Shown: positions 1 through 6,493, counted from the first letter of the stretch. The stretch is DNA of 6,580 nt from Actinomycetota bacterium (GCA_016932375.1 JAFGDA010000160.1:1-6580); one strand, 5' to 3'. Made by a program: numbers and translations. The notes: generated from the letters alone by a model not told the origin.

Positions 1-734
1 CCTGTCCCTAAAATAAAAATTTCATCTTTTGTATCACTGGTATATGCTTTGGTTAACCCCTGAACAACATCTTTGACATATATCAGGTCCCTTGTCTGGT
101 TGCCATCCCAATAAATTGTTGGTGGTTCGTTCTGCAAGACTTTAGCAACAAATTCAGGTATTACAGGTTTCCACCCGGGTTTTGTTCTCTGTCTTTCGCC
201 ATAAACAGTTGCAAGCCTGCATATTGCAATAGGGAGGCCGTATATTTTATTATAAATTTTTAAGTAATACTCCGACACTAACTTGTTTGCGTCATATGGC
301 GTACTTGGTTTATCCGGATGTTTCTCATCCATTGGTAAATATTCCGGATTGCCATAGATTCCGCTATTGCTGGTGAATACAACCTTTGAATGATTTCCCC
401 TGGCAATTTCCAGTATATTTATGGTACCCCTGGCATTTACATCAACATCTCTAACAGGATCAGACAGACTTAATGATCTTGGAAAACAAGCGAGGTTGAA
501 AATACCATCAAATTTATATTTAACCAATAATTCTTTTAATTTGGACATAGAACCTGAAATATCGAATTGAATAAAGTCAATTTCATCTCTTATATTATCA
601 AGATTTTCCATGCTTCCATTACTCAGATCATCGATTATTACTATATTCCCACCCTTTTCTATAATGTATTCCGATAAATGGGAACCAACAAAACCAGCAC
701 CACCAGTTACTAAAATACTTTTTTTCTTAAACAT
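1..734 (-). CDS. NAD-dependent sugar-nucleotide epimerase/dehydratase (extended SDR), 3' end missing
   Basis: This is an extended short-chain dehydrogenase/reductase acting on a nucleotide sugar in the cytoplasm. The first 244 residues are visible and the C-terminus lies beyond the left edge; family members usually have about 300-340 residues. I translated it by hand from the ATG at 734-732, which follows AAAAGG with 6 bases between. Visible motifs are the NAD-binding GGAGFVG (11-17), the ribose-binding acid in IIDDLSNG (D35), NLACFPRS (80-87), the active-site strand FTSNSGIYG (120-128, likely catalytic S122 or S124), the catalytic YDANK (Y147, K151), and RDLIYVKDVV (215-224), typical of the UDP-sugar-binding half. 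It starts 14 bases after the WbpE-type aminotransferase and is probably co-transcribed. The family contains UDP-Glc/GlcNAc 4-epimerases, 4,6-dehydratases and decarboxylases. A 4-epimerase is my best guess, but the substrate cannot be read from sequence alone. Confidence 0.9.
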   Translation of the reverse strand, partial: MFKKKSILVTGGAGFVGSHLSEYIIEKGGNIVIIDDLSNGSMENLDNIRDEIDFIQFDISGSMSKLKELLVKYKFDGIFNLACFPRSLSLSDPVRDVDVNARGTINILEIARGNHSKVVFTSNSGIYGNPEYLPMDEKHPDKPSTPYDANKLVSEYYLKIYNKIYGLPIAICRLATVYGERQRTKPGWKPVIPEFVAKVLQNEPPTIYWDGNQTRDLIYVKDVVQGLTKAYTSDTKDEIFILGT

Positions 735-748
735 AACCAACCTTTTCT

Positions 749-1891
749 TCAATTTTTTAATAATAAACTGATTATTTCTTCCTGTTCATTTTTCTTAATG
801 TAAGGATAAAATGGCAAGCTAAATATGCTTCCAGTACACTCCTTGCTGAACGGAAAGTCATACTCATTATAGCTTAAAGACTGAAAAGCCCCCTGCAAAT
901 GCAATGATTTTGGGTAATAAATTGCTGTGGGAATATTACTGTCACCAAGTAACTTTATATAATCATCCCTTGTTTTCCCATATTTACCTTTGGGCCTTAC
1001 TGAATACTGTGCCCATGCACTAATGCAATCATCCGAAACTACTTGTAGATAAAATTTATCCCCCAACGCATCATTGTATCTTGCTGCAACCTCCTGCCTT
1101 AAATCAATCTCCTTAGGGAACAAATCGAACTTTGCCAGAAGTACAGCTGCCTGAATGGTATCAAGTCTCCCGTTTAATCCGATCCTGACATTTTCATATT
1201 TATGACCTCCCTTTCCATGCACGCTGATAGATTTCAATTTTTGTGCAACCTGTTCATCATCCGTAAATATCATCCCACCATCACCATAGCAGCCCAGGGG
1301 TTTTGCAGGAAAGAAAGATGTGCACCCGACATCGGCAAGTGAGCACACTTTTTTCATCTTGTACTCAGCTCCAAAAGACTGTGCAGCATCTTCTATTACA
1401 AAAAGGTTATATTTTTCCGCTATCCGGTTTATGCTTTCATAATCAGCCGGAAGCCCAAAAATATCAACAGCTATAATGCCCCTAATACTGCCAGGGTTTA
1501 TACACTTGCCTGTGGCAGGGTCTAAAGGATTCTTTAAAAAACCTTCTATTTTACCAGGGTCGATATTATACGTATTTTTATCTATATCAACAAATACAGG
1601 TTTTGCTCCCAGAAGTGATACCACTTCGGCAGTGGCAATAAATGTAAACGGAGTGGTAATTATATAATCCCCGGCTCCAACACCGTAACTCATAAGTGAC
1701 ATCAGGAGGGCATCGGTCCCGCTGGAACAACCGACTGCAAATTTTGCCCCGACATAATCCGCAAGTTTTTCTTCTAGCTCGCGGACCTCGGGGCCCAGTA
1801 TGTACTTACCATGATCAAGAACTTTTTTAATATTGCCCTCTATCCTGCCTCTAATAAGTTTTTGCTGTGCTTCAAGGTCTATGAATTTCAT
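749..1891 (-). CDS. wbpE: WbpE-type PLP-dependent UDP-sugar 3-aminotransferase (DegT/DnrJ/EryC1/StrS family)
   Basis: The enzyme moves an amino group from glutamate to the 3-keto UDP-sugar acid made by the WbpB-type enzyme, giving the 3-amino sugar. The fold is the type I PLP aminotransferase, 380 residues. Visible marks are the phosphate-binding GTDAL (58-62), EDAAQSFGA (167-175, with D168 and Q171 facing the cofactor), SFFPAKPLG (192-200) with the Schiff-base lysine K197, and GLNGRLD (238-244). It is somewhat longer than a typical WbpE (about 360), partly from extra residues around 118-136, a loop that also varies in related aminotransferases. The ATG overlaps the TGA of the acetyltransferase (ATGA), and AGGA lies 9 bases upstream, which suggests translational coupling. 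The family alone does not fix the position aminated. The assignment to C3 rests on the WbpA/B/D neighbours. Confidence 0.92.
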   Translation of the reverse strand: MKFIDLEAQQKLIRGRIEGNIKKVLDHGKYILGPEVRELEEKLADYVGAKFAVGCSSGTDALLMSLMSYGVGAGDYIITTPFTFIATAEVVSLLGAKPVFVDIDKNTYNIDPGKIEGFLKNPLDPATGKCINPGSIRGIIAVDIFGLPADYESINRIAEKYNLFVIEDAAQSFGAEYKMKKVCSLADVGCTSFFPAKPLGCYGDGGMIFTDDEQVAQKLKSISVHGKGGHKYENVRIGLNGRLDTIQAAVLLAKFDLFPKEIDLRQEVAARYNDALGDKFYLQVVSDDCISAWAQYSVRPKGKYGKTRDDYIKLLGDSNIPTAIYYPKSLHLQGAFQSLSYNEYDFPFSKECTGSIFSLPFYPYIKKNEQEEIISLLLKN

Positions 1892-2484
1892 TTTTTATTG
1901 TCCTGTATCATATTCCCATCTGTTAATTTATATTTCTTCCCACAACTGCATATAAATTTAGTATTTTCTGTATCTACCGGTTTGAGCCTTGCACCGCACT
2001 CACATACCCATCCTATCTGCCTTCCAGGGTTTCCCACGATCAGCGCATATGGTTTTACATCTTTTATTACTACGGCTCCTGCCCCGATAAAACAGTATTC
2101 CCCCAGTTCATTTCCACATACTATCGTTGCATTTGCACCTATTGTGGCGCCTTTCCCGACAAGGGTTTTGCGGTACTCATCTTTTCTGCTAATAAATGCC
2201 CGGGGATTGATGACATTTGTAAATACACATGACGGTCCGCAAAATATCCCGTCTTCCAGGATGACCTCATCATAAATGGAGACATTGTTCTGGATTTTAA
2301 CATTGTTTCCTATTACTGCTTTTGAGCCAATGCTTACATTCTGGCCAATGGAACAATCCTTTCCAACCTGTGCGCCTTCCATTATATGAGAAAAATGCCA
2401 GATCTTTGTACCACTGCCAATTTCTGCACCCGGGTCGACAAACGACGACTCATGAACAAAATAATCTTCGGCATCCTTTTTCAC
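1888..2484 (-). CDS. wbpD: WbpD-type UDP-3-amino sugar N-acetyltransferase with C-terminal Cys-pair (zinc-ribbon-like) tail
   Basis: The protein acetylates, with acetyl-CoA, the 3-amino group of the UDP-amino sugar acid, completing UDP-GlcNAc3NAcA. Its 198 residues start with FVHESSFVDPGAEIGSGTKI (9-28) and continue as imperfect hexapeptide repeats of a left-handed parallel beta-helix, the usual trimeric architecture. IWHFSHI (28-34) and VFTNV (87-91, N90) match conserved active-site stretches of WbpD/WlbB enzymes, and the helix ends with the family sequence LIVGNPGRQIGW (148-159). After it come two cysteine pairs, CEC (161, 163) and CSC (179, 181), spaced like a small zinc ribbon; I recall similar tails in some relatives, but not in the shortest WbpD proteins. 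The start is GTG, chosen because AAAAGGA lies 5 bases upstream and the ATG one base earlier reads straight into TGA. It overlaps the aminotransferase start by 4 bases. Confidence 0.92.
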   Translation of the reverse strand: MKKDAEDYFVHESSFVDPGAEIGSGTKIWHFSHIMEGAQVGKDCSIGQNVSIGSKAVIGNNVKIQNNVSIYDEVILEDGIFCGPSCVFTNVINPRAFISRKDEYRKTLVGKGATIGANATIVCGNELGEYCFIGAGAVVIKDVKPYALIVGNPGRQIGWVCECGARLKPVDTENTKFICSCGKKYKLTDGNMIQDNKK

Positions 2485-2514
2485 ATTAATCCTTTTGTAT
2501 TTGTTATTCTCATA

Positions 2515-2525
2515 TTTTTATATTT
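2515..2525 (-). promoter_or_regulatory. Possible internal TATA-like element before the acetyltransferase gene
   Basis: On the minus strand the sequence AAATATAAAAA lies at the stop codon of the oxidoreductase gene, about 30 bases before the GTG of the acetyltransferase. The same 11 bases occur at 6353-6363 before the first gene of the cluster, at a similar distance from its start. If the host is an archaeon this could be a second promoter. In DNA this rich in A and T the match could easily be chance. Confidence 0.2.
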
Positions 2526-3504
2526 ATACATCAACAATATCACCCTTATCCATTGACCTTTTTGCAGCTTCAAGCACTTTTAAAACTCTCAGGCCTTCTT
2601 CCCCATCCGTAAGAGGTTTTTTATTTTTCTCTATGCAATCGATAAAGTGCCTGCATTCTTCTTTAAGAGGTTCTTTTTCATCAACATCTATTTTAATGGC
2701 ATCTCCCCTTATGGCCTTTGGTACCCCACTATCCCGATCAATTTCATATTCAAATATTACAAGCTTGTCAGGCCATGGAGCCGTGTCATCAAAAACAGCC
2801 ATTTTCCTGTCCCCCACAACAACCAATTGATGCCTTTTATAGGGATGGAGCCAGGATACAAATATATGGGATTTGATACCTTTTTTAAATTCAAGGTCAA
2901 TAATTGCCATGTCTGTTATCTGCTCCTGGATAAATGAACTGCCACCTGCATAAACAGTCACCGGTAGCTGGCCAGTCAGGGATAATATCATCGAGATGTC
3001 ATGTGGTGCAAAGCTCCATATAACATCTTCGTTTCCCCTGATCTTACCCAGACTCAGCCGGTTTGAATATATATAATTAAGATCCCCCAGTGCCCCGGTT
3101 ACCGTCAGCTCCCTTAGCCTTGCAAATACCGGATGGTACTGGAGGAGATGCCCAACCATCAGGATTTTCCTGTTCCGGGAAGCCAGATTTGATAATTCTT
3201 CCGCCTCGCTGTATTTAAGCGACAGGGGTTTCTCCACAAAAACATGTTTACCTGCCAGCAGTGATTTCCTGACATACCCGTAGTGCACTTCGGCCGGCAG
3301 GGCAATTGCGACTGCCTCTACTTTTTGATCATTTAATATGTTTGAAAAATATGCGGTATTTTTTGTATCAGGATATTTTTCCCTGAAACCTGCCAGGGTA
3401 CTTTTTTCTGACTCACAAATACTATAGAGATTGCCTAATTCATAAAAAGTTCTTACGAGATTCCTTCCCCAGTAACCTGCACCTATAACAGCTACGTTTA
3501 TTAT
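2524..3504 (-). CDS. wbpB: WbpB-type NAD-dependent UDP-GlcNAcA 3-dehydrogenase (Gfo/Idh/MocA family), apparent ATA start
   Basis: This cytoplasmic oxidoreductase would oxidise C3 of UDP-GlcNAc-uronic acid to a 3-keto sugar; WbpB family enzymes recycle their tightly bound NAD with 2-oxoglutarate. Read from the ATA at 3504-3502 it has 326 residues, normal for the family (about 310-350). The N-terminus is then (M)INVAVIGAGYWGRN with the dinucleotide-binding GAGYWG at 8-13, followed by the catalytic EKP lysine (K92), MVGHLLQYHP (116-125), and APHDI with H168 and D169 in the active site. The first ATG, GTG or TTG in this frame is a GTG at 3288-3286, residue 73; beginning there would delete most of the Rossmann fold, including the NAD motif. 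GGGAGG lies 5 bases before the ATA. Neither the frame nor the 41-base gap before it offers a canonical start. The gene stands between the WbpA-type and WbpD-type genes, which supports the substrate. True start or damaged start codon remains open. Confidence 0.9.
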   Translation of the reverse strand: MINVAVIGAGYWGRNLVRTFYELGNLYSICESEKSTLAGFREKYPDTKNTAYFSNILNDQKVEAVAIALPAEVHYGYVRKSLLAGKHVFVEKPLSLKYSEAEELSNLASRNRKILMVGHLLQYHPVFARLRELTVTGALGDLNYIYSNRLSLGKIRGNEDVIWSFAPHDISMILSLTGQLPVTVYAGGSSFIQEQITDMAIIDLEFKKGIKSHIFVSWLHPYKRHQLVVVGDRKMAVFDDTAPWPDKLVIFEYEIDRDSGVPKAIRGDAIKIDVDEKEPLKEECRHFIDCIEKNKKPLTDGEEGLRVLKVLEAAKRSMDKGDIVDV

Positions 3505-3515
3505 GTTTTCCTCCC
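3502..3515 (-). promoter_or_regulatory. Strong ribosome-binding site leading to an ATA start codon
   Basis: On the minus strand GGGAGG (3515-3510) is followed by AAAAC and then ATA at 3504-3502, at ideal Shine-Dalgarno spacing. The next codons encode INVAVIGAGYWG, exactly where an initiator methionine is expected in Gfo/Idh/MocA proteins. A second ATA follows directly at 3501-3499, 8 bases from the site. This site decides the start of the WbpB-type gene and argues against initiation at the internal GTG at 3288. Confidence 0.75.
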
Positions 3516-3545
3516 GTATTTTGTATAACCTATTCCTTAAATAAC

Positions 3546-4853
3546 CTACGCTTTATATATCTTGCCTTTATTTAAACCCTTTATCCCGAACATATTGCGG
3601 GTGTCAATAATAAGTTTTGCATTGTCATAAATCAATTCCCTGTCAAATATTTCATGATCAGTGTTTATTATTATGCAATCATATTTTTTAAGATTTTCCC
3701 CTGTCAATTTTACCGACTTTTTATTGAAATTATAATGCCTTGTTTTCGGCAGTGCCGGAATATATGGATCACAATAATCTGCGGCTGCCCCTTTTTTTAT
3801 CAGAAGGTCCAATAACTTCAACGCAGGTGATTCCCGCATATCATCCACGTTTTTCTTATAGGCCATACCGAGAATAAGGATCCTTGCACCATTGATAGCC
3901 CTGCCAATATTTCCAAGCGCTTCGACAGCTTTACTTATTACATATTCGGGCATTGAAGCATTTATCTCCCCTGCAAGTTCTATAAACCTTGTCGAATAAT
4001 CATATTCCCTGGCCTTCCATGTAAGGTAGAATGGGTCTATGGGTATACAGTGGCCACCAAGGCCAGGGCCGGGGTAAAATGCCTGGAATCCAAATGGTTT
4101 TGTATTGGCCGCCTCTATTACTTCAAACACATCTATACCCATCCTGTCCATTATGACCTTAAGCTCATTTACCAGGGCGATGTTTACGGCTCTGTAAATA
4201 TTTTCCAGCAGCTTTGCTGATTCTGCCACTTTCATGCTTGATACCGGAAAAGTTTTTATTCCAATTTTATTGTACAGCTTGCATGTAAGTTCCCTGCACT
4301 TTTTGGTGTAACCACCTACAACAAGCGGAATATTCGAGGAAGTGAAGTCCCTGTTTCCGGGGTCCTCCCTCTCAGGCGAATATGAAAGATTGAAATCTTT
4401 TCCGGCTTTAAGACCACTCTCTTCCAGAATGGGTAAGACTATTTCTTCGGTGGTCCCCGGATATGTGGTGCTCTTCAGGACTACGAGCTGGTCCGGCCCG
4501 ATATATTTTGATACTGTTTTTGCAGTATCTATTACATAACTTAAGTCAGGTTCCCTGTGCTCGCCCAGTGGAGTTGGGACACAAATAATAATAGCATCCG
4601 TATCTTTAAGGCATGAAAAATCTGATGTGGCTTTAAACCCGGCTTCCAGGCACCTGGCTATGATTCCATCGGGGATGTGTTTAATGTATGACCTGCCCTT
4701 ATTTAATATTCCTACCTTTTTCTCATCAATATCAAAACCTATTACTTTTATTCCGTTTGAAGAAAATTCCCTGACGAGAGGAAGGCCAACATACCCAAGG
4801 CCGATTATTCCGATTATTACTTTTTTACTATCAATTTTTAATGAGAGATCCAA
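3546..4853 (-). CDS. wbpA: WbpA-type UDP-N-acetylglucosamine 6-dehydrogenase (UDP-Glc/GDP-Man dehydrogenase family)
   Basis: The enzyme oxidises C6 of UDP-GlcNAc twice with NAD+ to give UDP-GlcNAc-uronic acid, the first step of the diacetamido-uronic acid route. It has 435 residues with all three family domains: an N-terminal Rossmann fold with GLGYVG (18-23) and D41; VPTP (92-95) and KSTTYPGTT (127-135); SPERE (159-163); the central helix with K214 and N218 in AKLLENIYR; the nucleophile C269 in GPGLGGHCIPIDP (262-274); and a C-terminal UDP-binding domain with LGMAYKKNVDDMRESP from about residue 330. The GLGGHCIPIDPFYLTWKA wording and the Wbp neighbours favour UDP-GlcNAc over UDP-glucose or UDP-ManNAc, though UDP-ManNAc dehydrogenases (WecC type) are close relatives. 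The start is TTG; a TGA stands three codons upstream in frame, so only ATA or TTG can begin it. No strong ribosome-binding site is visible. It begins 33 bases after the membrane-protein gene. Confidence 0.93.
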   Translation of the reverse strand: MDLSLKIDSKKVIIGIIGLGYVGLPLVREFSSNGIKVIGFDIDEKKVGILNKGRSYIKHIPDGIIARCLEAGFKATSDFSCLKDTDAIIICVPTPLGEHREPDLSYVIDTAKTVSKYIGPDQLVVLKSTTYPGTTEEIVLPILEESGLKAGKDFNLSYSPEREDPGNRDFTSSNIPLVVGGYTKKCRELTCKLYNKIGIKTFPVSSMKVAESAKLLENIYRAVNIALVNELKVIMDRMGIDVFEVIEAANTKPFGFQAFYPGPGLGGHCIPIDPFYLTWKAREYDYSTRFIELAGEINASMPEYVISKAVEALGNIGRAINGARILILGMAYKKNVDDMRESPALKLLDLLIKKGAAADYCDPYIPALPKTRHYNFNKKSVKLTGENLKKYDCIIINTDHEIFDRELIYDNAKLIIDTRNMFGIKGLNKGKIYKA

Positions 4854-4886
4854 TATGTTTCAACCGCTTATATCTTTTTTACATTC

Positions 4887-6326
4887 TTAAGAATTTTTAT
4901 TAAGAATAATACTGCCCTTATTATAATTCGATGTCAGAAAAATAAAAGTCATTACCGGTATCACCATTTCCGGATATTCCCAGTAATTATAATAGAACAT
5001 GTTAAATATTAACAGCACTATCAAAAGGGCATAAAAATCATTTTCATAAAATAACGGCTGCTGCGGGCTTCCCCTGAGTTTATTTGCTCTTTTCAATCTT
5101 AAAAAAAGGTAGACAAAAAAGAAAATGAAAAATGCAATTCCCAGGATTCCCAGCTCCACCCAGATACTTATCACGCTTGTAAGAGGTGCATTAATAGTGC
5201 TGTTAAACCTGATCTTAAATAAATACTTGTCATATATCCTGCTTATCCTGGGCTCGAAATAGCCTGTTATATCAGCAACCTTCTCCTCAGGCAGGCCAAA
5301 CCTATCTCCCAGTATTTTTTCCGCATAATATGTCATCTTCCTCATACGGTACTGGGCTGCCCTGCTGGTATAGGTAGCCGGGCCATAACCTGAAACAAAG
5401 TTAATCTCAGCCGGGACTTTAAGGAATGATACATAATATGCATATATCTTTCCTCCCCAGCGCTCAAGGCTTATCCAGTTTTCAGTATCATATTCTTCCT
5501 GAATAGTACTAATTTTATCGGTTGTCATTTCCGTAGCAGCCTTCATATCCCTGAGCATATATGTCTGGGTCAGGGTGATCAGGCCGACCACGATAATAAG
5601 GAGTAATGATATCAGGATAATCAAATATTTCCTGATAGATTTTTTATAAATTACTATCTTTTTTATTAACTGGTATAAGAAAAAGACAATAAGAATGATG
5701 AAGAGGAAGACAGTATTTGCTTTAAAAGCGGTTATTATCGTGCCTGTATAGAATATAAAAAGCACCAGGAAGTTAATCCCGTACCTCTTATTTTTATCAG
5801 TAAATATCCTGCCAAGCGTAAGTATTATTCCTATGGAGAAATGAACTGCCAGAACATGTGCATCATAACAGGTGCCGCTTGCATGATCACCATAAAAGAC
5901 ATTTTCCTGTGCTGATTGGATTATTATGATAAGGAATTCTATCAGCAATATATAACGGTAAAAATCAACAAGTTTATCCTTATCAACATTATCGTCCAGC
6001 CTGATTATAAGGAGTATGACAAAAAATGGAAACAGGTTCGTGAGCCACCAGATTGCAAGTCCCAGGATATCGGCATCGTGATAGACAAAGAAGTTATAGA
6101 GCCATGAGACGGCACTCAAAACGAATATAGCAACCAGAAAATAAACAAATGGTTTCTCGGCGGGATTTCTCCTGAAGTAAATGAATGAAAATATCCCTAT
6201 AATTACCACTAAAATATAGGGCAGGTATGTTCTGGGAAGAAAGGAAGATACCAGAACCAGGCATAGAGGGACTAATCTGAGATTGATCGAACTATCTTCT
6301 AAATATTTGAAAATCTTGCTCTTCAA
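4887..6326 (-). CDS. Polytopic membrane protein, O-antigen polymerase (Wzy)/O-antigen ligase type
   Basis: The 479-residue protein is an integral membrane protein with about 11-12 predicted hydrophobic segments, the first nine between residues 17 and 254 (for example 58-80, 86-109, 122-138, 205-224, 232-254). A long hydrophilic loop follows (about 255-382), then three more segments (about 383-410, 430-446, 450-466). One large outward-facing loop near the C-terminal third is the layout of Wzy polymerases and WaaL-type ligases, and the loop holds SGYGPATYTSRAA (312-324), resembling the G-x-GP signature there. Likely role: joining lipid-linked oligosaccharide units, or attaching the glycan, on the outer face of the membrane. 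Sequence cannot separate polymerase from ligase. The start is TTG at 6326-6324; a TAA four codons upstream leaves only ATA or TTG, and no Shine-Dalgarno site is visible. It appears to be the first gene of the operon and ends 33 bases before the WbpA-type gene. Confidence 0.8.
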   Translation of the reverse strand: MKSKIFKYLEDSSINLRLVPLCLVLVSSFLPRTYLPYILVVIIGIFSFIYFRRNPAEKPFVYFLVAIFVLSAVSWLYNFFVYHDADILGLAIWWLTNLFPFFVILLIIRLDDNVDKDKLVDFYRYILLIEFLIIIIQSAQENVFYGDHASGTCYDAHVLAVHFSIGIILTLGRIFTDKNKRYGINFLVLFIFYTGTIITAFKANTVFLFIILIVFFLYQLIKKIVIYKKSIRKYLIILISLLLIIVVGLITLTQTYMLRDMKAATEMTTDKISTIQEEYDTENWISLERWGGKIYAYYVSFLKVPAEINFVSGYGPATYTSRAAQYRMRKMTYYAEKILGDRFGLPEEKVADITGYFEPRISRIYDKYLFKIRFNSTINAPLTSVISIWVELGILGIAFFIFFFVYLFLRLKRANKLRGSPQQPLFYENDFYALLIVLLIFNMFYYNYWEYPEMVIPVMTFIFLTSNYNKGSIILNKNS

Positions 6327-6335
6327 ATTTCTTAT

Positions 6336-6392
6336 TTATTATGGTTACCGGCTTTTTATATTTTTATTAAGTACTAATTTTAACCATAATAA
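6336..6392. repeat. Perfect 12-bp inverted repeat with a 33-base spacer in the operon's upstream region
   Basis: TTATTATGGTTA at 6336-6347 on the plus strand is exactly the reverse complement of TAACCATAATAA at 6381-6392. The arms do not extend further on either side. Their centres are 45 bases apart, and the TATA-like element lies between them. They could be two operator half-sites for a regulator of the glycan operon, or a weak stem in a transcript. The arms are AT-rich, but 12 of 12 with two GG/CC pairs is more than expected by chance in so short a gap. Confidence 0.55.
6353..6366 (-). promoter_or_regulatory. Putative promoter element (TATA-like) of the glycan operon
   Basis: On the minus strand TAAAAATATAAAAA lies 26 bases upstream of the TTG of the membrane-protein gene, between the arms of the inverted repeat. 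As an archaeal TATA box it would place transcription start only a few bases before the TTG, giving an almost leaderless message and explaining the missing ribosome-binding site. Read as bacterial, CATAAT at 6343-6338 might serve as a -10 box, but I see no good -35 partner 17 bases away. Confidence 0.35.
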
Positions 6393-6406
6393 TTCTAAAA
6401 TCAATC

Positions 6407-6426
6407 TTATTCTATATTTATTCTAT
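6407..6426. repeat. Two 9-bp direct repeats, 11-base period
   Basis: TTATTCTAT occurs at 6407-6415 and again at 6418-6426, 11 bases apart or about one helical turn. They lie upstream of the inverted repeat relative to the operon. They might be a tandem protein-binding site, but low sequence complexity makes chance a fair explanation. Confidence 0.3.
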
Positions 6427-6493
6427 TTGCTGTCCTTTTTCCAAAAACTATAAATCTTTTATTTTACTTATAACCTTTGTATGATTTTATTAC

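Noticed and set aside
1811..2275. Plus-strand open frame of 154 codons
   Set aside because: It lies opposite the well-supported acetyltransferase and aminotransferase genes, and its translation shows no family motif. It is a shadow of the minus-strand coding.
2495..2937. Two overlapping plus-strand open frames opposite the oxidoreductase
   Set aside because: Both are antisense to conserved coding, have no recognisable domains, and overlap each other in different frames.
2524..3288. WbpB-type gene taken as a 254-residue protein beginning at GTG 3288
   Set aside because: The frame continues upstream for 72 codons encoding the complete NAD-binding fold, and a strong ribosome-binding site lies before the ATA at 3504. 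The short version would lack its cofactor site.
4342..4890. Plus-strand open frames opposite the WbpA-type dehydrogenase
   Set aside because: They are antisense shadows of a gene with a full set of catalytic motifs and show no independent evidence.
6397..6493. Terminator after the upstream gene
   Set aside because: I looked for a GC-rich hairpin followed by a T run on the minus strand. Only weak AT pairings are present, so no terminator is called.
6327..6493. Small RNA, CRISPR repeat or mobile-element end in the upstream gap
   Set aside because: There are no regularly spaced repeats, no tRNA-like fold and no transposase remnants. Only the inverted repeat and the short direct repeat are visible.
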